Source: Diphasiastrum complanatum (lineage: Eukaryota; Streptophyta; Lycopodiopsida; Lycopodiales; Lycopodiaceae). From it: DNA of 64,000 bases. The translations under genes were made by a program, and so were the position numbers. Positions 10,690-23,200 of this stretch are shown piece after piece; position 1 is the first letter of the stretch; every line of letters starts with the position of its first letter. The DNA lies in the NCBI GenBank assembly GCA_029204225.1, contig CM055108.1, forward strand, positions 22,862,326-22,926,325. The letters are read 5' to 3'. The notes beneath the pieces were generated by a model. The model saw only the letters and a program-made list of their open reading frames with translations, made no database searches and had not been told where the DNA came from.

Positions 10690-12447
10690 CTATCTGACCA
10701 TAGAATTTCATGTCCATACAAATGCCTCTAAGTATGCCATAGGGAGTGTTTTGACATAGCCTAGGGAGTACAAAAAGGATTACCCGATCTACTTCGCCAG
10801 TAGGTAGTTGATTTTCACGGAGATGAACTGCACAACCACCAAGCGAGAATCGCTAGCCATGATATATAGCATGAAAAAATTCTGCCATTATCTGCTAGCC
10901 AATCCATTCATCTTCTTCGTAGATCATCAAGCCATATTGTATCTGGTAAAGAGACCATGCACGACCGGATGGATCACCCGATGGTTGTTGCTTCTCCAAG
11001 AGTTCGACATTAAAAAGTTGTTTGCAAAGGGAAACAACACTATCTGGCCGATCACCTCTCACGAGTGGGCTGCCGATATAATTGGATATCTTATGTTGAG
11101 ACGTCCTCCCCCTGAGATGAGAAAGGTAGAATGACGTAGGTTAATCATTAAATTTGCCCCTTTTACGTTGCTAGAAGGACAACTTTATTGCATTTGTAAT
11201 GATGGATCATACCCCGCTGTGTCCTATAGCACGAAGTGTCCCAAGTTGTAAGTATCGCCCACGAAAGAGTAGGGGAGAAGGCATTTCGCTGTTGAAGCTA
11301 CCAATAGGAAAGTACTGCAACACGGCCTGTGGTGGCCCACTATGTTCAAGAATATTCCCTATCAGGTTAAGAGGTTTGTTGGGCACTTAGTGGGTCCCAC
11401 CACTAAAGTCCTACAAGAAAAGCTTACCAAGTGGGCCTCGCCACAGTACACTGTACAAGTATAGTAAAGTGCAAGGGCACTGGCTTCCTGCATGTATAAG
11501 CCCAACCCAATGAGCACGCAATTTGGTTTTGTAGAATTAGGAATAAGTGACTAGGGGCCTAAAACTCTAAAATGACATAAGAGGGCCCTAAGTCAAGTTG
11601 TTAGTAAAAAAGTTAAAAGGACGGTAAGGAAGGCTGACGCCAACTCCACTGCTAAATTCCTGTATGAAAATATCCTGGTTCGTTTTGGGTGCCCACTAGA
11701 ACTCGTGAGTGATCGCGGGGAGCACATTTCCCAAACAAGGCTATCACTCACCTGTTATCCTCTTATTTGGTTGTTCATAGGAAGAGTACACCCTATTACC
11801 CGCGTTGCAATGGACAAGCAGAATCATCGAACAAGATCCTCTACAGAATTATCACGAAGATGGTTGAAGCTTCGCGATCGGATTGGGAACATAAGCTTCA
11901 TGCAACTTTATGGGATTTCAAAACCACATTCAAAGTGAGTACTGGACAAACTCCATTTCAAATGGTGTATGGACAGGAAGCTATAATGCTTGTTGAGTTT
12001 GTCGTTCCTAGTCTGAGAGTTGCCATTGTCGAATGACTTAGTATAGAGAAATCCACCAAGAGGAGATTAGACAACCTTCTTCAACTTCATTAAACTCCCT
12101 TCCTAGCGCTTCACGCCCTAGCTGTAGAGAAATAGTGATGGAAGGCCTGGCGCGATCAGAATATCAAGACCAAGGATCTTGTTACGGGAGAATTGGCCTT
12201 GTTATACAACGCCAAGGCACATAAAGACAAGCTTAAGTTTCAGGGACAAGGACCATACAAGGTAGTAGAAATCTGACCTAATGGCGCAATCATTCTCGCT
12301 GACTTGCAAGGCAAATTGCTCGACATGCCCATCAATACCAGCAGGTTGCGCCGCTACTACTCCGCCGATGTTGAGCTCAGGGATGTGCCAGAAGCGCCAT
12401 CCTTGTCATCTTCTTCTACTCATGATGAACCATCAACACCTCGTTAG
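10690..12447 (+). pseudogene. Ty3/gypsy pol remnant C, 3' part: RNase H, integrase, C-terminus
   Basis: Resumes exactly where the 5' part stops. The RNase H segment (FHVHTNASKYAIGSVL, about 10707-10757) is followed by YCTTT-type TTTKRESLAMIYSMKKF and FFVDHQAILYLV (10808-10960). The pre-integrase region is at about 11150-11450 (GQLYCICNDG, VLQHGLWWPTM). The integrase core is at 11640-12036 (STAKFLYENILVRFGCPLEL, SDRGEH with the second catalytic Asp, PYYPRCNGQAESSNK with the catalytic Glu, TGQTPFQMVYGQEAIM). A C-terminal tail (KLKFQGQGPYKVVEI, RLRRYY) ends in a stop at 12445-12447. Stops and frameshifts are frequent and the stretch 11450-11640 is badly eroded. No chromodomain was seen. Confidence 0.9.
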
Positions 12448-13330
12448 CCAGCCTAGGTAGGAGTAGCTAGTCATGTTAGATTTAGTTGATTAGATAGTTG
12501 TCGATTCAGATAGAATAAAGTATAGGTTAGTTAAATCTTAGCAATAGTTTAGATCTAGATTCCTAGGAGTTAGGAGTTAGATCCTTAGCATCACGATTAG
12601 ATCTAATAGCTAGGCAGATTAGATAGCTAGATCAAATAGTTAAATTAGATTAGTTCTACTTAGCTAGTTAATTAGTTGTTAACTAGGTAGTTTTAGCTTA
12701 GGAAGAGCAGTTAGGAAGTTTGCTGGCCTAGTTAGTTTCAAGTTAGATGACCCTAACCCAGTAACTAGAATTCATCTAGGAAGGCCAAATAGATCTAGAA
12801 AATTTGATTCGTTAGAATAGGTTTTAGGTCAATTAGCCTTAGAGTAACAGATCAAGACCCATAGACTAGGGTAGTTGTCGTCCATGACCAATAGATAGAT
12901 TAGATAGAATAAATCAAACTAGATTCAATTCCCTTAGCTGGTTGGTCTTAGTTTAGGTAAATCTGCTAGATAGGCTTAGTTAGCCCTAGTTAGCTTAGGA
13001 AGGTAACATTAAGATTAGAAAGATAGGTAGGTTAGTTGCTAAGATAGACTAGACTAGGTAGGGTTAGATTAAGTAAGTCTAGACTTATAGGTAGCTTAAG
13101 TTGGAAATCTTAGAAAGATAGGGCTACCATAGATCGACCCGACTAGACTAGAATGTTGCCCCTTAGTATAGTTTAGTCTCAAATGAGAAATAGATAAAAA
13201 ATTTAGTTAGGTAGTTAGGGAAAGTGTCGCCAAAACCCTGTATTTAGGAAATCCCGCCTTGTACACATTGCCCTTGCCCTTGTGAAAATCCTTTGTAAAT
13301 ACTTGCACATACAATGATGATCTTGGCTAG
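12448..13330 (+). repeat. TAG-rich region, probably gypsy C untranslated tail and 3' LTR
   Basis: Hundreds of bases dominated by TTAG/TAGATT/TAGGTTAG words with no open frame, then a less biased stretch (about 13200-13330: AAACCCTGTATTTAGG, CTTGTACACATTGCCC) that resembles the R-U5 end of a gypsy LTR. It lies immediately after the gypsy stop codon. No second copy is visible in the window, so the LTR assignment is inference. Confidence 0.45.
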
Positions 13331-14118
13331 CTACTACAGAAAGTACACTCTTACATTAGATCTTTTCATGATTAAGACATACATTACATTATCAGAATCC
13401 AAATCAAATTAATCAGAACCAATTATATGCAGAAATAATGCAAGGTGTAATACAATGATAATCTTGACACACTGGCCATCAGTAGCATCAAGCAAATCAT
13501 ATTGTACCATATATTAGCCGATGAAATATCATTCGCTGGTAGTAATTGCCATTGACCAAAAGCTTGCATCATCACCAAAGAGCTGTATCGAACATTGATG
13601 ATGCGTAAATGTGAAACACACTTGTCAATTAAAGTTTCAAGATAGAAATACAGTAGCCACCAGCAAGAATGGATGTTGTTGGTCCTGTATAATCAAAATT
13701 TAGTAATACATATTGATGTGAATTCACTTATTTGAGAGGAATGCTTTTGGCCACTCGATAAACCTGTGAAGCACAAGGTGTGGACACTGGCAGTTAGAAA
13801 CTCATTAGGTAGAAAACTGGAACAACTTCTGTCTAAATAACTCGTGCAATCATCAATTAAAGGAAAAAAGAGATAGCAACATGCAATAGATCCTATAAGA
13901 ATAAGTGCACTAGTCTCACAACTATTTACTCATTACTGGACATTATGAAGGCTTAAAATGCAAAAAGCACAAAATATATTTGCATTTTGTTATGTAGTAT
14001 CCTTACATCATAATGAAGGTGATTTGAAACGATAATTGGCATGATAGACTTTCTGATTCTATGTGATAACATATCCAATAGCTTGAAAAGATTCATTGAA
14101 AAGGCAACGGTCACACCA
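13331..14118. other. 3' flank and presumed 3' UTR of the kinase gene
   Basis: AT-rich sequence with no gene of its own. It lies downstream (minus strand) of the kinase stop codon at 14119-14121. No clear polyadenylation consensus could be chosen with confidence. Confidence 0.5.
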
Positions 14119-14223
14119 TCAATATTCTTCCTTTGATGCTTCCTCCCTGCGTATTCTTTCTTCCTCCTCTTCATTATAGATTGCATTTAATTGCCGCTCG
14201 AGCTGCTTATCAGGAATAGTTTT
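14119..14223 (-). CDS. Kinase gene, last coding exon (coiled-coil end and stop)
   Basis: 34 codons plus TGA, ending in a charged helix ([19 protein letters not shown]...). The acceptor GATGAG|AAA is weak but gives phase 0, as needed after the preceding exon. A slightly longer reading through 14250 is stopped by an in-frame TGA at 14251-14253. The family's usual C-terminus also ends in a QL(E/N)xQLNA-type helix. Confidence 0.6.
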   Translation of the reverse strand, partial: KTIPDKQLERQLNAIYNEEEEERIRREEASKEEY

Positions 14224-17200
14224 CTCATCCAAAAGTAAGATAGTATCAACTCACTTAATTTCGATAAGAACTTTCAATTCAAGAGAGTCAACCCTATGCT
14301 ACATCAGATTTCAGGTTCATACCTGGATATTTCTTGACTTTAAGGATTGCAGTTCATCCATAAGAATCACAATCCTGTTTCATTGCAAAGTATAAAAGTC
14401 ATCACACTTTGATGCACAAGAAACAATACCAGAAAACAGGGGAATAATTGGGCTTTAGATTAACCAAGCTCCAGGAGAAAAAGCTCCAAATAGAACCTGC
14501 TCTGTAGCTCTGCAGCCTGTTGTAACAACTCGTGCTCTCGATCTACATTGGATTCTACCTGATATTTGCAGGTATCAGCATATAGAGGTATCACAATAAA
14601 AAGATAATCATCAGATGAAAAAGAGAAAAAGTTGAACAACATGATGCCTCAAATTCCAAACCATGTAAAGACCAGTGCCAACTGCATTTCGAAACGAACT
14701 TTTGGAGAGAAGCTGTTGAGCTGCCAAGATAGAAAAAAATTGTAGCTATGTGAGCTTAAGAACCAACAATACAATGCCTGTAAAGATTTTGTTGCATACT
14801 TCAAAATTAATCTCTTAAGGCATAATCATGCACGCAATCACTCAGAGTTGAGTTTGTCAGATTTACCAGAAGAAGCTTCTCCTGGACAAATACTCGTGAT
14901 TAAATTCAAGGCCATCTCCTGCACGATTACATGCACAACATTAAAAATTCAGTAAGCAAACGTTAGAGAAGGCCAGGACGGCTGCAATGGAAAAAGCCTT
15001 CAAAACCGGACTTGCCTGCTGTATGGCAGTTTGATGAAGGAAACTTTGCATTTGTGTCATAACTGCTGCCACAGGAACAGTTGCACCATGGTCTGAGACT
15101 GAAAATGACGGGTAGGATTCTAGATGTGGAAAGGCCTGGATGATAGATGCAATTTACAAGTAGGTCGTGTATGTCAAGAAATCCAGTCAAGATACAATTC
15201 ATGGCTATGATGTTAAGATCATAAACATCATATGAGAATAATATATACGAAGCAACAGCTCTCAAAACTCAAAGGGAGCCATACTGCACTCAAAAATCAA
15301 ATAGTCTGTACAATACCAGAAAATTCTAGTGCTGGAAAATTGTACTATTGATTTTGAAAAAATGGATGTTCTACCCTCATAAACCCGTTCAGACCAAAAT
15401 GGGTCCCTACAATATGTTCTGGAATGTGTTTAACTTCTTTTTAAAACACCTCAAAAATGTCCTGACAACGACTAAAAACCTAGAAATACCTAAAAGTGTA
15501 TGCTTCTGAACTTCGCATGTGAATATGCTGATTGCTAAAGGCAGAAAAGTTTTTCTTTTGAGTTTGATATCTCATTAGGGCAGGCATAACACTGATCCTA
15601 ACAAACTTCTCTGCCTGCCCTATTAATATCCCTAGATTTCCTGTCTCACAACAGTAATCTTGCTATAATCGCACTGTGGGACATTTCAATACAATCACCT
15701 AAAGAAAAACTTCTCTACCTGAGCTAATGAGTGGAACAGTTCAATACAGCCCCCTAAAGAAAAACTTTCTGCCTGCCCTGAAGAGAATTCAAACTCATGT
15801 ATATAAATTTCAAACCACAAAAAATTTCCAAAATTTCAAATTTTTAACCTAAAAAATTCAGTAAAAACAGAAAGAATAATTATTTTATGGGCTGTTTTGG
15901 AACATGTTCCATTCTGAAAGGGCAAGATTATGAAAGAACTAACCAATCAATCCTCCAAATAATCCAGGCGCAACTGAATGACGGTACTCAAATAAGTTCT
16001 CACATATGTAGACAATCTCAAATATAGTGAAAAAATATTCTCAACACATGCAAAAGATCATACAATATCAAGAAAAAATATAACTTTGCAATTCTATGAT
16101 GATTGGCAACAACGCAGTATAGCAATTTTGATCTAAATGACTACCAAATTTAGATCTAAATAAAATCTAGCTCAAATTCACTCCTTAGAATAGGAGAAAT
16201 AGGGGATCAGACTTGATTTAAAGGTGGGCCCCTCAAGTAGTGATGCTAGAGAACAAATGCATGAATTTGGTATTAGTTGCCTCCCACATTTAAGTTTGTC
16301 TTAAACTTGCACAAAATCAAATTGATAACTTGAATAATGTAGGAAGATTATAAAAGAAAGCTCTGATTCATGTGAAAGTTTCAAACACCTTAAGAAAACC
16401 ATTAGTGTCAAGATCCAAATAATCTTCAATTATGAAACTTGTCTTGTTGATGTAAAGTAACAAACACTACAACAAAAAGCGAGCATTCTGATATGTTTAG
16501 ACATCTAAGGAAGCGGATGGGGGGCGTGGACGCGCATCCGGGCACGCGTCCGGGGACGTGTCCGGATGCGAGCGCGTCTGGGGTGGGCGTGTCCACCCCG
16601 GGCGCAAATTTTTCTTTTTTCAAAAAAAAGAAAAAAATACAGGCCCCTCCCCACTCGCTCCCACATGCCCAAAAACAATTAAAATTAATTTTCCCCACCC
16701 TACCCCCCCAGAATTAATTAACAGGGGGTGGACGACAACTGCCTGCCCCCTCCGAGGTACCAAAAAAATTTGCAAAAAAACTACTCACTGCCCATGCCTC
16801 CCATAACTGAGATGGAGTGCGAATGGGCTTGAAAGAGCAAAGATTTCTAACAATTTAAACAAGCAGACTATCCCTCGCTCTGTAGCTATCTCTCTCTCTC
16901 TCTCTCTAGCAAGAACAACAAGCATCGATTTATACTGCCGCATAGTCTTGGCAGATATTTGCTTGTGTTCAGATCCATCTCTAGCTAGGAATGTTACTTC
17001 ATATTTACCTCTTAGAATGCAATGCCTGACACAGATGTTCGTCTTCGGTACTGGATGTGGTTACCAGTTTCAGCAGCGTAGACCTTAAGTGTGATGAAAT
17101 TAACTTTTTCGCTTTATATATCCACATAGTTTTGGCAGATATTTGCTTGTGTTCAGTCCATCCCCTAGCGAATGCCAAACATGAATGCTCACTACCATAC

Positions 17201-20200
17201 GTCCTTTATAAACTATGTATGTCCTTATCACTAACCTTTACTCCAGAGTGGGGTCTACAACTTCGTCTTAAGTTTGGAATTCGAGCAATCTTTGGGAAAA
17301 GTCTCCCAGCAGCCCACTATCATCTTTGGAATATCACATGGCTCCCCAGAATCCGATTCATCTTCTATTGCAGCTATAAGTGCCTTGGTGCCTTTTCAGC
17401 TTGTTTCCTCGTCAACTTTGCCGCTTTTAGGGTTTAGGGTTTCCTAGTACAAAGTTGCCTAAGCGATTTATCTAGTTGTTATTTTATCTATAGCATGTAT
17501 GCCACCAGTGTGTAAGTTCAACTACCAGTGGAAGTTCAACCACAACTAAATATCTAAAAATAATGATTGAGATTCAGCATGCTCTAGCGTAGGATGCCAG
17601 TTCGATGAAAGATGTTTCATGTAACGAGGTTGTAGACAAAATAGTAAGTGTCTTTATATAACGTACATTTAAACTGCAAATGATTTTGAGGCTGGGGAGA
17701 TGCTTACAGTAGAGGTTTCCCAACTCGTGAAGTCAGAAGAACAATGCATAGGCCTTCCTGTAGAGATGCATGTTTGGACGTATAATATAAGTGACAGAAT
17801 TTTGCACACATATGTGCTTGATTATGCACATGTACTGAAGCTGCTTGGTATATGACACGGACGGTGTAAGTGAAAGTTAGTTTGAGCATGTTTTGCAAAT
17901 AGAACACAGTTTGAAAGGCAGTTTTATGGGCTTCACACTGGTTTAGGGTTTGGGGTTTGGCTTCACTATCCATTTCCTGAACTTGGACACCCAAGGAAGC
18001 AGCATTCCTTTTGGGGCAATGATCAATACCCTTTCATCTGGATATTTGGCCAGGAAGCTTTGCAAGAAAGCAATGGTGAAAAAGGTCCTTCCAGTGCATG
18101 GAGATGATAGGAGTGATTGTGTCGCCTTTATGTACTCAAGGATTTTACCACGTCATTAATTGCTTCTTTTTCAAATCCACGTTAGGTGAGCTTTCAGAGA
18201 CAACACCCACTAGTTTCCAATTAGTGGATTTTCCTACCGAGGAAGAGAAGGTCTTGGAGTACCAAGAAAGAGCGGAGCTAGACTATGCAGAATGGCTTGA
18301 AGCTAAGAAATATGTTGAGACCCAACGTAGTGTGTCAAGGATGCTAAACATCGCTTTAAAAAGGTAGAGGAGGATACAAACATAAGAGTGGATTATGCCA
18401 AGGCTTCCAAAACACTTCGGCAAAGAGCAAATAGTAGGCTATTGTGACTAAAGCGAAGCTTCATAGCTAAAGTAACATCGAAAGAACAGGCAGAGTTGCA
18501 CATAAAGGTGTTGGATACAGAGCTCCTGGAGCTAGGCAAACTTCAAGATCAAGCTATGCAAGCTGCTCAAACTATGCTTGACCACATAATTTTCTTGTAT
18601 AAATTTTTCCAGTGATGTTTACTATCCTACTTCTCTAAGTCTAAACCCTAAACCTACACACTACTATGTCTTATATGATGAGATTTGTTTCTCCCCGGAT
18701 GAACTTCAACAGCTTACTAATTACTTATGCTCCAAACTCTAAATCCTAAACCTACACACTATTATGTCTTATAGGATGAGATCGGTTTCTCCTCGCATGA
18801 ACTTTAACAACTTACTAATTACTTATGCTACAAGTTCATCCCTAGACCCTAAACCTTAAACCCTGGCTGCCATACGCTGTCTCTCAACAGCCCACTATCA
18901 TCTTTGGAATGGATGTATCACATTGTTGTCTAACTTAACCTATTGATGTTTTGTTTTCTAGGGTGCGAAATCGGGTGCCCTATCTTTGGCACAACTACGT
19001 AAATTGCAGGCATGATCAAGCTCAAGACGAGAAGAGTTTTGGGTGAAGTGAATGCTCAGCAGAAGTGTTACAAGCTCTCAAGACCACAAGTTTATGGGAG
19101 ACATGAATGCTCACTACAATACGTACAATATGGATCTATGTGACGATGCGCTCCAACCGATATGAAACATGTGAATATTGTATCAACTTCAACAACAAAA
19201 TTACAGAAAGCCGACATTCTAATGGGATTTTTCCTTACACCAAATGTTTCTGCACATCCTTAGCTATCACGATAAGCAGAAAACTCTCTCTAGCCCTTTG
19301 ATTGTTTTAAAGCACAAGCATAAGAAATCGCTTTGCAATCTAATATCTATCCTGCACATGTACGTGTGAACTTCAACAGCTTACTAGTTAAAAGCAAAAC
19401 TGTGTCATTCACTATAGGGTCCAAAGTTTCTTTGGTCTCAGGTTCGAGCCTCCCCTTGGAAACCAAGAAGCATTCACTATAGGGAACCACAAGACCTACA
19501 CACTACTATGTCTTCTATGAAGTGTCCCTGGAGCCCTGTTCAACGTCAAACTTTGGACGGACGTTCTGGGCTGACCATGGGTTCCTCATCCTATCTGTTC
19601 TCACAGGCTCCTACCGAGCTTGTCCACCGGCCGAAACAGACGGCACCCTCATGGTACTATTCATACGCTGTCGAAAGTTTGCAGAGCATGACAGGGGCTC
19701 TGAAACATCTCCTCACTTGGGAAGATCAGCATCTCAAGAAGGACCAGTTGTGACTCCACTTCCAGAATTGCATAAGAACATGCAAACAAAAATGTTCTGC
19801 TGCTGAAGCTTTCTTGAGAATTGCAGTTTTACTTCTCCATGAAAAAGGTACATACACAAGTGAGCTATTTTTCATTCTGTTTCCACTAGGATTCATGATA
19901 CACCTGTTCCTGCTTCCCAGCCTCTCAGTGTTGAGGTTGCTCATTCCCATTCTTTTCTCAGTTCTTAGATATTTCAGGGCTTGGATATTTCAGGCAGACT
20001 TCTACATCATTCCTCTGGAGCACTATGACATTATTTTTGGTGTAGACTGGTTCTCTTCACTTGGTACTATCATTGTGGATCTCTCTCAGCAAACACTTTC
20101 CTTTACTCATGTTGGTCAACATCATTCACTTGCTGGTATCGATTCCCAGGGTGACTATCAGTTGGTTACCAAAAAGCAGTTTATGCATAGCCTGCCAAAA

Positions 20201-23200
20201 GCTCAGGATGCAGATCTTCTTTCCATTCAGAGTACATCAGTTGCCGCTTCACTTTCACCATCCGAGGGTCCTCTCCCTCAGGTTGATGCTGCTCCGGATT
20301 TACAGGTTCAAGGTTGTTGATGCATGTCTTGCGCCTATATGCCTTGATTCACAAATATCGTATTCAGTGGTGGCCATTTCTGGTTTCATTGATATTGTGG
20401 CCATATACCTTGGTGGTATTTCTACTAATGCTTCTGCGCATACTGTAGATAGCCCTCCTAGTTTGGTGGTTGGTGCAGTATCTTTTCCATTGGTCTCTAT
20501 ATCTCCATTTCTTGAGTCCGTTATGGCCGATGTTCCTGCTGATTTCTCTGGGGTTCTTCATGGGTCCACGGTTGATGGTTCGCTCGCTATTGGTAATTAG
20601 GTTGTATCTTCTTTCGTTTTACTCCATGGATCTCTGCTTGAGGTTTGTGATCTGTGTAAAAATTACAGCAAATAAGGATCCTAAAACACTTGAAATGATG
20701 AGGGAAACAATAGATTATGATTTCATAAGATTAGCACAAGTTGAACCATCAAAATCCATCAAAAATCTATGCTTGAACCTCACTAAATGGCCCAAATCCT
20801 TGAAGAAGACTTCACACGTGTGAAAGTACAGCCTTCCACAGTCTGAGTACTGTACACCAGACCTACATTCAATCCTATAATCATTAGTAATCACAAGTAC
20901 TCAAACAATTATGAACATAGAGAGCAATTGCACCATTATGAGAAAAAAAATCATGAAATTGCTTGATTGATTTTGGTGAGATATCATCACCTATATATAC
21001 ATGATCCATCACGGTTTTGGGTAGGTATGAGTAGCCCTAAACCTATCCCTAATGCTAATTTTGGTGGATCTTTCATCCCTACCAAGTTAGGGTTGAAATC
21101 TTGGAGATCCCTCAACAATGCAAAAATTACCAAAAATAGCTCCTATTTTTTCTCCCTTGTATCTAAGCATAATTTGGACTCATTCCAAAGGTTCTAACAC
21201 TTAGGTCTACTTGAGAACATCCTTATGAATGGAATCCTATGCTATTTGGCACGTGTGACAAGCCACATCATGACCATCTAACTATTTACAAGTCATATGA
21301 CCAAAACTAGTCAAGCTAGAATTGTGAATTTTTAACACTCCTCCTCACTATCTAGCTTGGTTCAATCATTGCTTTACTAATCACTCCAAGTGATGATCTG
21401 AACTTCATAAAAGGTGTCTTTTGAAGTGGTTTAGTAAGTAGATCAGCTACACATTGATTGCTTGGAACATGCTCCAAAGCAATCTCCTTGGCTTGCACCA
21501 TTTCTCTCACAAAGTGATGGCATATCTCAATGTGCTTAGATCTTGCATGAAAGATTGGGTTAGATGCAAGGTGTTGGGCTGATATATTGTCATTGTAGAT
21601 GATTGGTGCCTCCTCTGAATCCATGATCTTTAGCTCCACCAATAATCTCTTGATCCAAAGTACCTCCTTTGTAGTGGTTGTCAAAGCTTTGTACTCGGCC
21701 TCGGTTGAAGATAGAGATATAGTTTCTTGCTTTTTTGAAAGCCATGAAACCACACCTTCTCCTATGAAAGTTGAATAGGCACTTGTTGATTTCCTATCCC
21801 TCTTGTCCCCTGCAAAATCTGAATCACTAAATGCATGAAGGTTAATCACATCTCCTCTATATAGAATCCCAAAATCCAATGTACCCGAGATGTATCTTAG
21901 AATCCTCTTAGCCTTTTTCCAATGGATATTCAATGGCTTTTGCATTGATTGGCTCAACCTACATACACTAAAGCTAAGATCTGGTCTAGTTATAGTGATC
22001 CACATTAAGGAACCTATAAGTTGCCTAAACAAAGTGATGTCCATAAAGGATCTTTCATCATCTTCATTTGGCACTTTTACATCTTGCTCCATTGGTGTGT
22101 CAACACTTTTGCATACTTCCATCTTAAACTTCTTCAAAAGAATTTGAGCATAGTTTACTTGACTTATAAAGATAAAATCAGACCCTCTAAGTACTTCTAT
22201 GCCTAAAATGAAGTGAAGACACCCTAGATCTACCATCTTGAACTCTAAGGATAGATCTATCTTGATTTTTTCAATACCATCAACACTATTTCCACTAATG
22301 ATGATGTCATCTACATAAATGAGTAAAAGTAAAATACCAACATCATCAAACTTAATGTAAAGAGTGGAATCATATTCACTTTGAACAAAAGAAAGTGAAA
22401 TAAGATAGCAATGTAGTCTTGAATTCCAAGATCTCGAGGCTTGCTTCAAGCCATAGATGCTTCTTTGGAGATGGCATACTTTGTTCTCCATTCGATGCTT
22501 GATGAACCCTTGTGGCTGCTCCATATAGATATCCTCTTCCAAAAAACCATTCAAGAAAGCATTAGAGACATCCATTTGACATAGAATCCATCCAAAATGT
22601 GATGCAAGTGCAATGATTAGTCTTATTGTGACCATCTTGGCCACGGGTGCAAAAGTTTCCTCATAGTCTATCCCTCTCTCTTGAGCATAACCTTTTGCAA
22701 CTAATCTTGCTTTATGTTTGTTAACACTCCCATTTGCATTCAACTTAAGCTTGAAGACCCACTTGCATCCTATTACATTCCTTTGAGGTCTCTCAACAAG
22801 CAACCAAGTTTCATTCTCAATCAAGACATCATACTCATCCAACATAGCTTTATACCATTCTTTGGAGTTCAATGCATCTTTAACATTAGACGGTTCTTCA
22901 AAACTAGATAAAGCATAAGAAGTCGATGAGATACCCTCAACTTGCTGTCGTTTGCCTTGATATGTAAGCCTTGATGGCTCCACTTTTGCCCTTGAAGATC
23001 TCCTTGGTGTGATAGGTGGGTTTGGTGCTTGCTCCTCCATGAGCTCCTCCTCAAAACCAAGATCTTGCTCCTCGGCCATCTTCTTCTTGATTGTTGGAGC
23101 ACTTGAGCCTTCTTCAAGCATATGCATATGATGTTCATCAAAGATGACATCCCTTTAAACAACAAATTTGTTCAAGGATGGGAGATAGACTTTGTAGCCC

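Noticed and set aside
14224-14290. Upstream extension of the last kinase exon ([11 protein letters not shown])
   Set aside because: An in-frame TGA at 14251-14253 separates it from the final exon, and a 20-nt intron to bypass it is not credible.
14963-15265. 100-codon minus frame ([11 protein letters not shown]...)
   Set aside because: It overlaps the kinase exon in another frame. The AFPHLES frame fits the splice phases and family similarity better.
16426-16806. Overlapping frames with Pro/Gly/Arg
   Set aside because: Both strands are open across a GC-rich island and there is no domain or codon signal.
17057-17437. 126-codon plus frame
   Set aside because: No recognisable motif; an opposite-strand frame is as plausible, and neither has splice or start support.
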